A DNA stretch of 28,155 bases from an uncultured bacterium (GTDB lineage: Bacteria > Actinomycetota > Coriobacteriia > Coriobacteriales > Coriobacteriaceae): positions 1-28,155 of the forward strand of contig CAJMPK010000006.1 in the NCBI GenBank assembly GCA_905215205.1, written 5' to 3'. Every line of letters starts with the position of its first letter. Position 1 is the first letter of the stretch. The notes beneath the pieces are model-generated. The model was not told the origin of the DNA and did no database searches. It saw only the letters and a program-made list of their open reading frames with translations. The position numbers and the translations under genes were made by a program. Below, piece after piece: positions 13,803 to 21,924 of this stretch.

Positions 13803-14888
13803 CTATTCCTCTTTGGCAAGATCGAACGTCACCGTGATGCGATCACGCGAAACGCGAATCTTAGGGTCGCCGCACAGATTGAGGTAATACCGGGCGGCGA
13901 GGTCGTTAAAGTCACGCTCGACAGCACGAGAAAACTGCGCCATGTCATCCTTGGCGATGCGAAGGCCTCGACGGTCCTTGGCAAGATCGACGGGAGCCGG
14001 CGCATGAGAGGTGGAATCGCGCTCACGCAGCAGACGCGCGGTCACGCCGCGAACGGGCTTAATCTGTCCCGACAGAATACGGTGGGCAGTACGCTCGGAC
14101 ATCTCGAGACCCAGCCCGGAGCAGATCCGGATAAAGTCCTCGGCATCAGAAGCAAGGCCTAAACGATCGATAACCGGAAGCTCGCACTCGTCGTCGATAA
14201 AGAGCAGGCGCGACGTATCGAGACGGTTCGAAGCCTGAGCGTACAGGGTCGCAGCAATCTCGGACGGAGAGCCCAGATACACATCGCAGCCACGCAGCTC
14301 CTCAAGGGCAAACTCACAGGCTGCGCGAATGATGTTATGAGGACCACGAGCGCATACATAGCGGCCGTCTTCGTCTTTAACCGCCTGAGGCCAGCTCGAC
14401 TGGTCGGCGCGCTCGCCCAAGCGATCAGTGGCAACGCACACCTTAAACGCGGAACCCAAATCGACGCCCGATGTAACAACGCGTGCCTCATCCGTGTTCT
14501 GCTTGATAGAGAACAGCGCCATACCACGACCGTGAACACCCCAACGGTCCATTTTCATGCTCTCGAGCTTAGAGGTAACACGGGCATCAAAGATACGCTC
14601 CTGCATATCCTGCGGCACGCCCGAACCGTTATCCAGGAAGAGGAGGGTGCGAACACCCTCCTCCTTGGTCGTGGCAAGATAGACCTTATCGGCTCCGGCA
14701 TCGCGAGCGTTGCGCAGCATCTCGATGACAATGTCCTCTACATGCTGAATGTCATGCTTGGCTTGACGGCGCTCGGCCTCCGAAACACGGAGGCGAACAT
14801 ACCCTTCGCCAAGGTTTTCCTCGACGCGAAGGTTGCCCTCCCCCGACATCGACGCGATAAATGAGATGAGCTCGTTCGCGTCGCTCAT
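13803..14888 (-). CDS. GHKL ATPase of unknown function, MutL-like ATP-binding motifs
   Basis: The 361-residue product has a clear GHKL (HATPase_c) nucleotide-binding site. The N-box is EMLRNARDAGAD, with catalytic-type Glu56, Asn60 and Asp63. The G1 box is DNGSGVP (86-92), then VTSKLES (104-110) and the ATP-lid GVHGRGMALFSI (117-128). The TSK and GxxGxAL.SI pairing resembles MutL/topoisomerase-type GHKL proteins more than histidine kinases, and there is no phospho-acceptor or membrane segment. Residues about 251-282 (EDFIRICSGLGLEMSERTAHRIL) read like a helix-turn-helix. There is no MutL C-terminal endonuclease motif. The ATG lies one base after the rny stop with no ribosome site, so translation probably depends on rny; a GTG at 14910-14912 is an alternative. 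I cannot name its role. Confidence 0.8.
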   Translation of the reverse strand: MSDANELISFIASMSGEGNLRVEENLGEGYVRLRVSEAERRQAKHDIQHVEDIVIEMLRNARDAGADKVYLATTKEEGVRTLLFLDNGSGVPQDMQERIFDARVTSKLESMKMDRWGVHGRGMALFSIKQNTDEARVVTSGVDLGSAFKVCVATDRLGERADQSSWPQAVKDEDGRYVCARGPHNIIRAACEFALEELRGCDVYLGSPSEIAATLYAQASNRLDTSRLLFIDDECELPVIDRLGLASDAEDFIRICSGLGLEMSERTAHRILSGQIKPVRGVTARLLRERDSTSHAPAPVDLAKDRRGLRIAKDDMAQFSRAVERDFNDLAARYYLNLCGDPKIRVSRDRITVTFDLAKEE

Positions 14889-14889
14889 A

Positions 14890-16440
14890 TTATTTAGCGA
14901 TATCGACGGCACGGCTCTCGCGAATCACGACAACGCGAACCTGACCGGGATACTCCATCTCTTCCTCGATCTGATGGGCGATATCGTGCGCAAGCACCGT
15001 GGACTGGGCATCGGAGATCTTGTCCGGCTGGACCATGACATGAACCTCGCGACCGGCCTGCATGGCATAGGTACGCTCGACGCCGTCGTGAGAGTTAGCG
15101 ATCTCCTCGAGCTTCTCAAGACGCTTGATGTAGTTCTCCGCCGACTCGCGGCGGGCACCGGGGCGAGAAGCGGAGACGGCATCGGCAGCCTGGACCAGGA
15201 CGTCGAGCACCGTGTTGGGATCGACGTCGGCATGATGGGCCTCGATCGCGTGGACGATAACGGGCTTCTCACCATAACGGCGGGCGAGCTCGGCGCCAAT
15301 CACTGCATGCGGACCCTCAACGTCGTGGTCGATGGCCTTGCCCAGGTCGTGCAGAAGACCAGCACGTTTGGCGGTCACAACGTCCAGACCAAGCTCGGAG
15401 GCCATAACGCCGCACAGGTCAGAGACCTCAAGCGAATGCTGCAGCACGTTCTGACCAAACGAGGTGCGGTAGCGCAGAGCGCCCAGGGTCTTGACGATCT
15501 CGGGATGCAGGTCGTGGATACCGGTATCGAAGGCGGCCTGCTCGCCGGCCTCGCGCACACGCTGCTGAACCAAGTCGGCGGCCTTGTGGTACATCTCCTC
15601 GATGCGGGCGGGGTGAATACGACCGTCGGCAATGAGGTTCTCGAGCGCCACGCGGGCAGTCTCACGACGGACCGGATCGAAGCTCGAGAGCACAACGGTC
15701 TCGGGGGTGTCGTCAATCACGAGGTTGACGCCAGACACCTGCTCAAAGGTGCGGATGTTACGACCCTCACGACCGATGATGCGACCCTTGAGGTCATCGG
15801 AGGGAATATGCACGGAAGTGACGGTGACCTCGGCGGTATGGTCGGCGGCGCAACGCTGAATCGCCAGGGAGAGAATCTCCTGGGCAGTCTTGTGGCACTC
15901 GGCGCGGACCTGCTGCTCGGACTCACGAATGATGGTGGCCGCCTCGTGGGTAACCTCGCCGCGGACCTTGTCGAGCAGCTCCTTGTGAGCATCCTCGCGC
16001 GTAAGGTCGGCAATACGCTCAAGCTCGGAAGTCTGCTTGGCGCAGAGCTCCTCAAGCTCGCGAGAGCGCTTCTCGACCTGACCGGCCTGGCTGGACAACT
16101 GATGCTCGCGTTTATCGAGCGCATCGTTGCGACGATCGAGCGATTCTTCGCGCTGCATCACGCGGTTTTCGAGCGTGCGAATCTCGCTCTTACGCTGCTT
16201 GTCCTCGGCCTCGGCGGCCTGTTTGTTCTTGATGATCTCTTCCTTAGCCTCGAGCAGAGCCTCTTTTTTGAGGGTCTCGGCCTGACGCTTTGCATCACCG
16301 ATCAAGGACTCTGCCTGCGCGTGTGCCGACTGAATCTTTTCGTCGGCCTCGTGAAGACTACCCTGCTTGGCGGTGCGCATGTAGGCAATGGCGGCGATGG
16401 CACCCAAAACGAGGCCAACGAGCGCTGCAATAATAGGCAT
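14890..16440 (-). CDS. rny: Ribonuclease Y
   Basis: This membrane-anchored endoribonuclease initiates mRNA decay. The 516-residue protein has a membrane segment at about 2-20, a long charged coiled coil (about 25-200), a KH domain with GRIIGREGRN (219-228), an HD phosphohydrolase domain with metal ligands in GLLHDLGK (His364-Asp365) and AIEAHH, and the usual C-terminal region. Length matches the roughly 520-residue family norm. ATG 16438-16440 was preferred over the GTG two codons earlier because AGGAG lies 5 bases before the ATG. A TTGACA promoter stands upstream. The next gene starts one base after its stop. Confidence 0.95.
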   Translation of the reverse strand: MPIIAALVGLVLGAIAAIAYMRTAKQGSLHEADEKIQSAHAQAESLIGDAKRQAETLKKEALLEAKEEIIKNKQAAEAEDKQRKSEIRTLENRVMQREESLDRRNDALDKREHQLSSQAGQVEKRSRELEELCAKQTSELERIADLTREDAHKELLDKVRGEVTHEAATIIRESEQQVRAECHKTAQEILSLAIQRCAADHTAEVTVTSVHIPSDDLKGRIIGREGRNIRTFEQVSGVNLVIDDTPETVVLSSFDPVRRETARVALENLIADGRIHPARIEEMYHKAADLVQQRVREAGEQAAFDTGIHDLHPEIVKTLGALRYRTSFGQNVLQHSLEVSDLCGVMASELGLDVVTAKRAGLLHDLGKAIDHDVEGPHAVIGAELARRYGEKPVIVHAIEAHHADVDPNTVLDVLVQAADAVSASRPGARRESAENYIKRLEKLEEIANSHDGVERTYAMQAGREVHVMVQPDKISDAQSTVLAHDIAHQIEEEMEYPGQVRVVVIRESRAVDIAK

Positions 16441-16606
16441 GCTCACTCCTTTTTATGGATTCGTTACACAGCAAAGCGAACCGTCCTTACGAACGGCTCG
16501 CGACATTTGAGTAATATGGGCGCAGCTTATGCGGGTCGGATACAGATAAACATTTAAACAAACTCATCACAGATGAGCACATATCACAAAGCAAATGACA
16601 GTAATT

Positions 16607-16635
16607 ATCCTACGTTGAACCGCAACAACTGTCAA
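16607..16635 (-). promoter_or_regulatory. rny promoter candidate
   Basis: Minus-strand TTGACA (16630-16635) is a perfect -35. TAGGAT (16607-16612) is a -10 with a 17-base spacer; GATAAT (16604-16609) with 20 bases is the alternative. It lies about 165 bases before the rny start, leaving a long leader that contains a hairpin (16476-16484 with 16493-16501, one mismatch). Confidence 0.5.
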
Positions 16636-16697
16636 ATAAACGCACCCGGCACGGCGCCTATTAAGCGGTGAACGGCAGGGGCGTACCATGTGCACGC

Positions 16698-17390
16698 TTA
16701 CACGGCGCATTCCTCGCTTAAGGCATCGAGGCGCGCCTTAACGGCATCGGCGGCGATGTGATAGGAAAAGCCCTTACCCATCAAAAATCTGACGAGCTTT
16801 TCGAATGCACGCACTTCGGGAACGCGACGTTTGGCGAGCAAGGCCGAAGCGCGGGCCAAGTCGTCGTCCACGGCAAAATATGCCTCGGGATACCCGGGGA
16901 TATCGTCAAGCACGACATGACGACGCTTGAGCTCAACCTCGATCTTGCGCTGTCCCCAGCCGCGACGCTTGCGCTCTTCGATAAAGTACGAGCAAAAGCG
17001 GTTCTCGTCCAAAAAACGATACTCGGTCGCTCGAGCAACCGCAAAATCGATCGCAGGCTGTCGAAAGCCATAGCGCGCCAACTTATCGCGTACCTCGCCC
17101 GTGGCATGATCGCGGCGCGAAAGCATCTCGGTCACCATGGTGAGCGCACATTTACGTTCGATAAGCTGCACTGCCTCACGAAAATCATCCCAATCACAGG
17201 GAAGATCGGGGCGGTTCTTAACGTACAGGCGCGCCACGCGCACGGGAATCCAAATGGAACGTTCAAAACCGCCCTCGAGATCGCAATCAATATGCGCGCA
17301 GGGCTTTTTAGACGCATAACCGCTCGAGAACGAGGAGACTGGCTTCTTATCGGGAAAGACGACTGTGGCCTCGGTCACCGTATACGACAT
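16698..17390 (-). CDS. recX: RecX regulatory protein
   Basis: RecX binds RecA filaments and inhibits their extension, limiting recombination and SOS induction. The 230-residue product has the three-repeat helical RecX domain from about 95 onward (RDHATGEVRDKLARYGF, then FAVARATEYRFLDENRFCSYFIEERKRRGWGQRKIEVEL). The roughly 90-residue N-terminal extension (including DKKPVSSFSSGYASKK) is longer than in compact RecX proteins and unrecognised. The ATG lies 11 bases after the recA stop without a strong ribosome site, so it is probably co-transcribed and coupled with recA. Confidence 0.88.
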   Translation of the reverse strand: MSYTVTEATVVFPDKKPVSSFSSGYASKKPCAHIDCDLEGGFERSIWIPVRVARLYVKNRPDLPCDWDDFREAVQLIERKCALTMVTEMLSRRDHATGEVRDKLARYGFRQPAIDFAVARATEYRFLDENRFCSYFIEERKRRGWGQRKIEVELKRRHVVLDDIPGYPEAYFAVDDDLARASALLAKRRVPEVRAFEKLVRFLMGKGFSYHIAADAVKARLDALSEECAV

Positions 17391-17401
17391 GTCGGCATCC
17401 G

Positions 17402-18550
17402 CTACTCGTCGTCATCGTCGAGCATCGCGGAGCCATCGATGGCGTACAGCTCATCAAACTCCTCGGGGGCGGGCTGGTCGGTCAACTCAACCTCGGAGGG
17501 GGCGTCATCGTCATACTCAAGACCGCAAGCAAGGCGAACCTTGTGCTCGATCTCGTCGGCGCAATCGGGATGCTCGCGCAGGAACGTCTTGGCGGCCTCG
17601 CGGCCGTTGCCGAGCTTATCCTCGCCATAGGCAAACCAGGACCCCATCTTTTTGCAGATACCGCACTCGACGGCCATATCCAGAATCGAGCCCTCTTTGG
17701 AGATGCCGGTGCCATACATGATGTCAAACTCGGCCGAACGGAACGGAGCGGCAACCTTGTTCTTAACGACCTTGGCACGAACGCGATTGCCGATAACCTC
17801 GTCCTTGAGCTTGATGGTATCGATTTTGCGAATATCGATTCGCACGGAAGAGAAGAACTTGAGCGCGCGGCCGCCCGTGGTGGTCTCGGGGTTACCGAAC
17901 ATGACGCCGATCTTCTCGCGCAGCTGGTTAATGAAGATGCAGGTCGTGTTGGACTTGGAAAGCGAGCCGGCGAGCTTGCGGAGCGCCTGGCTCATCAAAC
18001 GAGCCTGCAGACCCACCGTCGTGTCACCGATCTCGCCCTCGATCTCGGCACGCGGAGTCAAGGCGGCAACAGAGTCAACGACGATGGCGTCGATGGCACC
18101 GGAGCGCACAAGCATATCGACGATCTCGAGCGCCTGCTCGCCCGTATCGGGCTGGGAAATCAGAACCTCGTCGATATCGACGCCAATGCGCGCGGCATAG
18201 GTGGGATCAAGCGCGTGCTCGGCATCGATAAATGCAACAACGCCGCCCATGGCCTGCGCCTCTGCAAGGATCTCGAGCGAAAGCGTCGTCTTACCGGAGG
18301 ACTCGGGGCCATAAATCTCGACGATACGGCCGCGCGGCACGCCGCCGATACCCAAGGCGGCATCGAGCGCCAGAGAGCCCGTCGGAATAGCCTCGACCTC
18401 GAGCTCGGGACCGCCGTCGCCATACCTCATAATAGAGCCCTGGCCGAACTTCTTCTCAATCTCGGCCTTGGTGGTGGCGATCATCTCATCGCGCTCTTTA
18501 CCCGTCGTGCGTGCATGAACGGTACGTACGGGACCTGAATTCTTGGCCAT
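17402..18550 (-). CDS. recA: Recombinase RecA
   Basis: RecA forms filaments on single-stranded DNA, promotes strand exchange and stimulates LexA self-cleavage. The 382-residue protein has Walker A GPESSGKT (81-88), Walker B IDAIVVDSVAAL, the L2/DNA-binding region (MFGNPETTTGGRALKFF) and an acidic C-terminal tail ending DDDDE, as in canonical RecA. The start at 18548-18550 has GGAGG 7 bases before it; an upstream in-frame start is unsupported. The promoter carries a perfect LexA box. recX follows. Confidence 0.98.
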   Translation of the reverse strand: MAKNSGPVRTVHARTTGKERDEMIATTKAEIEKKFGQGSIMRYGDGGPELEVEAIPTGSLALDAALGIGGVPRGRIVEIYGPESSGKTTLSLEILAEAQAMGGVVAFIDAEHALDPTYAARIGVDIDEVLISQPDTGEQALEIVDMLVRSGAIDAIVVDSVAALTPRAEIEGEIGDTTVGLQARLMSQALRKLAGSLSKSNTTCIFINQLREKIGVMFGNPETTTGGRALKFFSSVRIDIRKIDTIKLKDEVIGNRVRAKVVKNKVAAPFRSAEFDIMYGTGISKEGSILDMAVECGICKKMGSWFAYGEDKLGNGREAAKTFLREHPDCADEIEHKVRLACGLEYDDDAPSEVELTDQPAPEEFDELYAIDGSAMLDDDDE

Positions 18551-18580
18551 GAATAGCCCTCCTCTTAACAACCTGAAACG

Positions 18581-18609
18581 ATAATAAACGAACGGCTGTT
18601 CGTGGTCAA
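18581..18609 (-). promoter_or_regulatory. recA promoter with LexA box in the spacer
   Basis: On the minus strand TTGACC (18604-18609) and TATTAT (18581-18586) are 17 bases apart. The perfect LexA operator GAACGGCTGTTC (18590-18601, flanked by C and G to 14-bp symmetry) lies in the spacer, the same geometry as at the LysM gene promoter. Confidence 0.88.
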
Positions 18610-18632
18610 CCGTTCAGATTCATCATATGCAC

Positions 18633-18689
18633 CCGACCATTCCAAAACCCGACCAAACGCCAACCAATCACCGACCAAATGCTTGACCA
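18633..18689. repeat. Repeated CCGACCA motifs upstream of recA
   Basis: CCGACCA occurs at 18633-18639, 18649-18655 and 18671-18677, with the variant TTGACCA at 18683-18689, all in the same direction. They lie upstream of the recA promoter. No regulator is known to me for this motif; it may be chance in a C/A-rich stretch. Confidence 0.35.
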
Positions 18690-18776
18690 CGCCAATCACA
18701 AATACGGGTGCTCGAATAAATTTAGGCCTTGTACCAGCGCAAACACCAATACCGTCAAAGGTCCCTATCTCCACAA

Positions 18777-18800
18777 TTAAGGGGCCCTAAGGCCCCTTAA
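18777..18800 (-). terminator. Terminator of the rnj-to-cinA series
   Basis: A perfect 10-bp stem TTAAGGGGCC (18777-18786) with GGCCCCTTAA (18791-18800) has a 4-base loop. It begins 7 bases after the cinA stop on the minus strand and ends in TTAATTGTGG. Confidence 0.75.
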
Positions 18801-18807
18801 ACCATGT

Positions 18808-19338
18808 CTATTCCATAGAATTGAGCACGCGGACAATGCGTCCCAAAGCCTCCGCGACCGCACAGGCACGAACGCACGACCGATCGCCCTCATAATGACA
18901 GCGCGCAGAGTCGACAATCGGCGCTCCCCCATCGGCCGCGCAATACGCCCACCCAATATAGAACGTACCGGCGGGATCTTGCTCGGTGCCGCCACCGGGT
19001 CCAGCGTAGCCCGTTGCGCTTACGGCTATATCACTCTGATAGAGCTCCAGCGAGCCCGCGGCCATCTCGCGCGCCGTCTGATGCGACACGGCGCTAAACC
19101 GATCGAGCGTTTCCTGCTCGACGCCGAGCACGCGATGTTTGATCTCATCGCAATAAGTCACCGCGCCGCCACGAAGCACCGCCGAGGCACCCGGGATATC
19201 GGCAATCGTCGAGGCAATCAGGCCCGCCGTCAGCGACTCCGCCGTCGACACCGTCACACCACGGGCACTCGCGCGCTCAACAATAACGCGCGCCAGTTCC
19301 TCGTTGTTTGCGGCAATCTGCAAATAAGACTCCGTCAT
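18808..19338 (-). CDS. cinA: CinA C-terminal domain protein, nicotinamide-nucleotide amidase (PncC type)
   Basis: The 176-residue product is the stand-alone CinA C-terminal domain (PncC), which deamidates nicotinamide mononucleotide to nicotinate mononucleotide for NAD recycling. Visible motifs are STAESLTAGLIAS (about 30-42), RGGAVTYCDEIKHRVLGV, the glycine-rich SATGYAGPGGGT, and GTFYIGWAY. The N-terminal molybdopterin-like domain of full CinA is absent, so this is the short form. ATG 19336-19338 is used; a GTG two codons earlier is possible and neither has a strong ribosome site. It follows pgsA by 12 bases; pgsA-cinA-recA is a common bacterial order. Confidence 0.9.
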   Translation of the reverse strand: MTESYLQIAANNEELARVIVERASARGVTVSTAESLTAGLIASTIADIPGASAVLRGGAVTYCDEIKHRVLGVEQETLDRFSAVSHQTAREMAAGSLELYQSDIAVSATGYAGPGGGTEQDPAGTFYIGWAYCAADGGAPIVDSARCHYEGDRSCVRACAVAEALGRIVRVLNSME

Positions 19339-19350
19339 ACTCACCAGGAC

Positions 19351-19989
19351 CTAGACCGAAAAGACGATCTTGCGACAGTTCCAGAAATACTGGGCGCCCG
19401 AGATAACGGTCAGGACAACGGCAACAGCGTACAGGAAGCGCGACACCGAATAGACACCGAGCAGCAGCGACACTGGTCCCAACTGGAGGCCGGCCATCGC
19501 AAAGACGCACAGATAGCCGCAGATGGAAACCATCGTGGTCGCCGTCTTGTACTTGCCGAGCTTATCGGCGGCAACGACCACGCCGGCAGCGCTGGCGACC
19601 ATGCGAAGGGCGCTCACCAGCAGCTCGCGGAACAGGATAATAAACACGGACCATACGGTCACCGCGCCAAAATCCAGGAACAGCAGCAGGGCCGAGAACA
19701 CGAGCAGCTTATCGGCGATGGGGTCCAAGAACTTGCCGAAATCGGTGATCTCGTTGCGCGAGCGCGCCAGATAGCCGTCGACCTTATCGGTGCACGACAG
19801 AATCACATACAAAATAAAGGCGGCGGCTGCAAGCGGACCGTCGAAGGTGCTCCAATCCGTACCGGCGACGCTCGCGTGAGACAGAGCCGAGACGATCATG
19901 AACACCGGGATAAAGACGATGCGAACGCACGTCACGATGTTGGCGGGCGTCCAAACACTCGTCAGTTCCTTATTGCTCTCGTTTGCCAC
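19351..19989 (-). CDS. pgsA: CDP-diacylglycerol-glycerol-3-phosphate 3-phosphatidyltransferase
   Basis: PgsA makes phosphatidylglycerol phosphate from CDP-diacylglycerol and glycerol 3-phosphate in the membrane. The 212-residue protein has several membrane helices and the full CDP-alcohol phosphotransferase motif: D68, D71-G72, AR at 75-76, G85, D89 and D93 (TDKVDGYLAR then DFGKFLDPIADK). The start is GTG 19987-19989 with GGAG about 7 bases upstream, 9 bases after rimO. Close relatives that make cardiolipin or phosphatidylinositol phosphate share the motif, but the position beside cinA and recA favours PgsA. Confidence 0.92.
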   Translation of the reverse strand: MANESNKELTSVWTPANIVTCVRIVFIPVFMIVSALSHASVAGTDWSTFDGPLAAAAFILYVILSCTDKVDGYLARSRNEITDFGKFLDPIADKLLVFSALLLFLDFGAVTVWSVFIILFRELLVSALRMVASAAGVVVAADKLGKYKTATTMVSICGYLCVFAMAGLQLGPVSLLLGVYSVSRFLYAVAVVLTVISGAQYFWNCRKIVFSV

Positions 19990-19998
19990 GACGCTCTC

Positions 19999-21348
19999 CT
20001 ACTCCACAACATGGCCGATAAGCTCATAGCAGAAGCTATCGGTAAACTCGACGGTCAGAATATCGCCCACGGACGCCTCGCTGGCGTCCAGATGCACCGC
20101 GCCATCGGAATCGGGCGCCTGGAACCAGGCATGACCGATCAGCTCGGCGCCATCCTCGGTCTCCTCGATGCCATCGACGATCACCTGGGCGCGCTCGCCC
20201 ACATGGGCGGCGGTGGCGGCAAAACCGAGCGACTCGGCCAGATCCATGGCCTCCTGGGCGCGCTCGAGCTTAACCTCCTCATTGACCTGGCCTTCCATCT
20301 TGGCGGCCAGGCTGCCCTCCTCACGCGAGTAGGCAAAAACGCTCGTGTAGTCAAAGCCGACGGTGTCCATAAAGTCGATAAGATCGCGGAACTCGTCGTC
20401 CGTCTCGGTCGGGAAGCCGACCATGGCCGTAGAGCGAATCACGATGCCGGGGATGCGCTCGCGAAGGTCGCGGAACAGATCCTCGAGCTCCTGGCGCGAG
20501 CCGGAGCGACGCATGGCCTTGAGGATGCGCGCGTCGCAGTGCTGCACGGGGATATCGATATAGGGCAGCACCTCGGGCGTATCGCGAATCGTCTCGATAA
20601 GCTCGTCGGTCATGCCCTCGGGCTGCAGATAGAGCACGCGGACCCAGACGTTGTGCGGGCGCACGGCCTCGGCGACGGCACGCAGCAGCTGCGCCAGATT
20701 GCGCGGCGAGCCCTCGGCGACATCCTCGTCGGCAAAGTCGGTACCCCAAATGCCCGTGTCCTGGCCGATCAGCACGATCTCGCGCACACCGCCAGCAACC
20801 AGGTCGCGCACCTCGGAGATGATGCTCTCGGCATTGCGCGAATGATAGCGACCGCGAATGTAGGGGATCATGCAGAAGCTGCAAAAACGATTGCAGCCAT
20901 CGGAGATCTTGACGTAGGCAACAGCGCCCTCGACGGTACGCTTGACCTGCGGGATATAGGCCGCGATCTCGCGCTCCACGCCCAGTACGTCATCGATGAC
21001 AGAGACGATACCATCTTCCTCATCGGCCTTCACAAAGGCCGCGACCTCGGGAAGCTCGTCGGGCAGGTCATCGCCGTAACGAGACGGCACGCAACCGCAC
21101 ATGACGATGGGGCAGGCGCGAACGCCGTCCTGTACCTCGTTAGCGAGCTCGAGCGTAGTCTCGATGCTCTCTGACGTCGCCGAGGCAAGAAACGAGCACG
21201 TGTTGACGATAGCGATATCGGCATCCTGCGGATCGAATGCCTCCTCGTAGCCCGCAGCGGCCAGCAGCGAACGCATGCGGTCGGTATCGACCTCGTTCTT
21301 GGCACAGCCAAGCGTGATATAGAGTACGGAACCCAACGGAGTATCCAT
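19999..21348 (-). CDS. rimO: Ribosomal protein uS12 methylthiotransferase
   Basis: RimO is the radical SAM enzyme that methylthiolates a conserved Asp of ribosomal protein S12. The 449-residue product has N-terminal cluster cysteines C15 (LGCAKNEVD), C51 (NTCSFL) and C86 (CGCVPSR). The radical SAM cluster C152-C156-C159 (CNRFCSFC) follows, with a C-terminal TRAM domain. GCAKNxVD and CSFCMIPYIRG separate it from MiaB, which is also present in this window. The ribosome site is weak. yajQ lies 26 bases upstream and pgsA 9 bases downstream, so it is part of one series. Confidence 0.94.
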   Translation of the reverse strand: MDTPLGSVLYITLGCAKNEVDTDRMRSLLAAAGYEEAFDPQDADIAIVNTCSFLASATSESIETTLELANEVQDGVRACPIVMCGCVPSRYGDDLPDELPEVAAFVKADEEDGIVSVIDDVLGVEREIAAYIPQVKRTVEGAVAYVKISDGCNRFCSFCMIPYIRGRYHSRNAESIISEVRDLVAGGVREIVLIGQDTGIWGTDFADEDVAEGSPRNLAQLLRAVAEAVRPHNVWVRVLYLQPEGMTDELIETIRDTPEVLPYIDIPVQHCDARILKAMRRSGSRQELEDLFRDLRERIPGIVIRSTAMVGFPTETDDEFRDLIDFMDTVGFDYTSVFAYSREEGSLAAKMEGQVNEEVKLERAQEAMDLAESLGFAATAAHVGERAQVIVDGIEETEDGAELIGHAWFQAPDSDGAVHLDASEASVGDILTVEFTDSFCYELIGHVVE

Positions 21349-21374
21349 GTTGGAGAGCGGTCCTTTCGAAAGAA

Positions 21375-21872
21375 TTAGCGGTAGTTGGTAAATTGCAGCG
21401 GCTGACCGTAGTCCTGGTCGCGCAGGAACTGAATCACGGTCTGCAGCGCGTCCTTAGAAGCCGAGGAAACGCGCAGCTTATCGGCCTCGATGGTCACCTT
21501 GACCTTGAGCTTTTGATCCTTGATGTCCTTATTGATCTTCTTGGCGGTCGCCTGGTCGATGCCCTCCACGATATGGCCGAGCACGCGAACAGTACCACCC
21601 GAGGCAGCCTGCGGCGCGTCCCAAGAGACAGCCTTGAGGTCGATGCCACGCTTGATGAGCTTAGAGCTCAGCACGTCAATAATCTGCTTGGAGACAAAAT
21701 CGGCCGGGGCATTGATCGTAAAGAGTTTATCGCCCTTCGAAAGCTCGATGGTGGCGCCGGAGTCCTTAAGGTCATAGCGCTGAGAAATCTCGCGAGTGGT
21801 CTGCTGGAAGGCGTTATCAACCTCCTGCATGTTGACCTCGGACACAACGTCGAAGCTGGAATCTTTAGCCAT
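21375..21872 (-). CDS. YajQ family nucleotide-binding protein
   Basis: The 165-residue product is a full-length YajQ/UPF0234 protein. It begins with MAKDSSFDVVSEVNMQEVDNA and carries REISQRYDLKDSGATIEL, LSSKLIKRGIDLKAVSW and the C-terminal DQDYGQPLQFTNYR, all family hallmarks. Family members are small two-RRM-like-domain proteins that bind RNA or nucleotides; in Xanthomonas a homologue binds cyclic di-GMP. The role here is unknown. GAAAGGAAG precedes the ATG. It sits between the rodZ-like gene and rimO. Confidence 0.93.
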   Translation of the reverse strand: MAKDSSFDVVSEVNMQEVDNAFQQTTREISQRYDLKDSGATIELSKGDKLFTINAPADFVSKQIIDVLSSKLIKRGIDLKAVSWDAPQAASGGTVRVLGHIVEGIDQATAKKINKDIKDQKLKVKVTIEADKLRVSSASKDALQTVIQFLRDQDYGQPLQFTNYR

Positions 21873-21924
21873 GGTTCTTCCTTTCGGTACGGGGAGCCTT
21901 AGTGGCTGTCGGACGAATGGTCAT

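Noticed and set aside
14833..16557. Plus-strand open frame of 574 codons
   Set aside because: Antisense to rny and the 5' end of the GHKL ATPase gene; Leu/Gly/Val-rich shadow protein.
16661..16700. TAAGCG/CGCTTA pairing after recX, considered as a recX terminator
   Set aside because: The loop is long, the stem short with a bulge and overlaps the recX stop; no T-run follows.
18895..21174. Plus-strand open frame of 759 codons
   Set aside because: It is antisense to cinA, pgsA and rimO, which have full family motifs. Its composition (His/Arg/Gly-rich) is typical of a reverse-frame shadow in GC-rich DNA.
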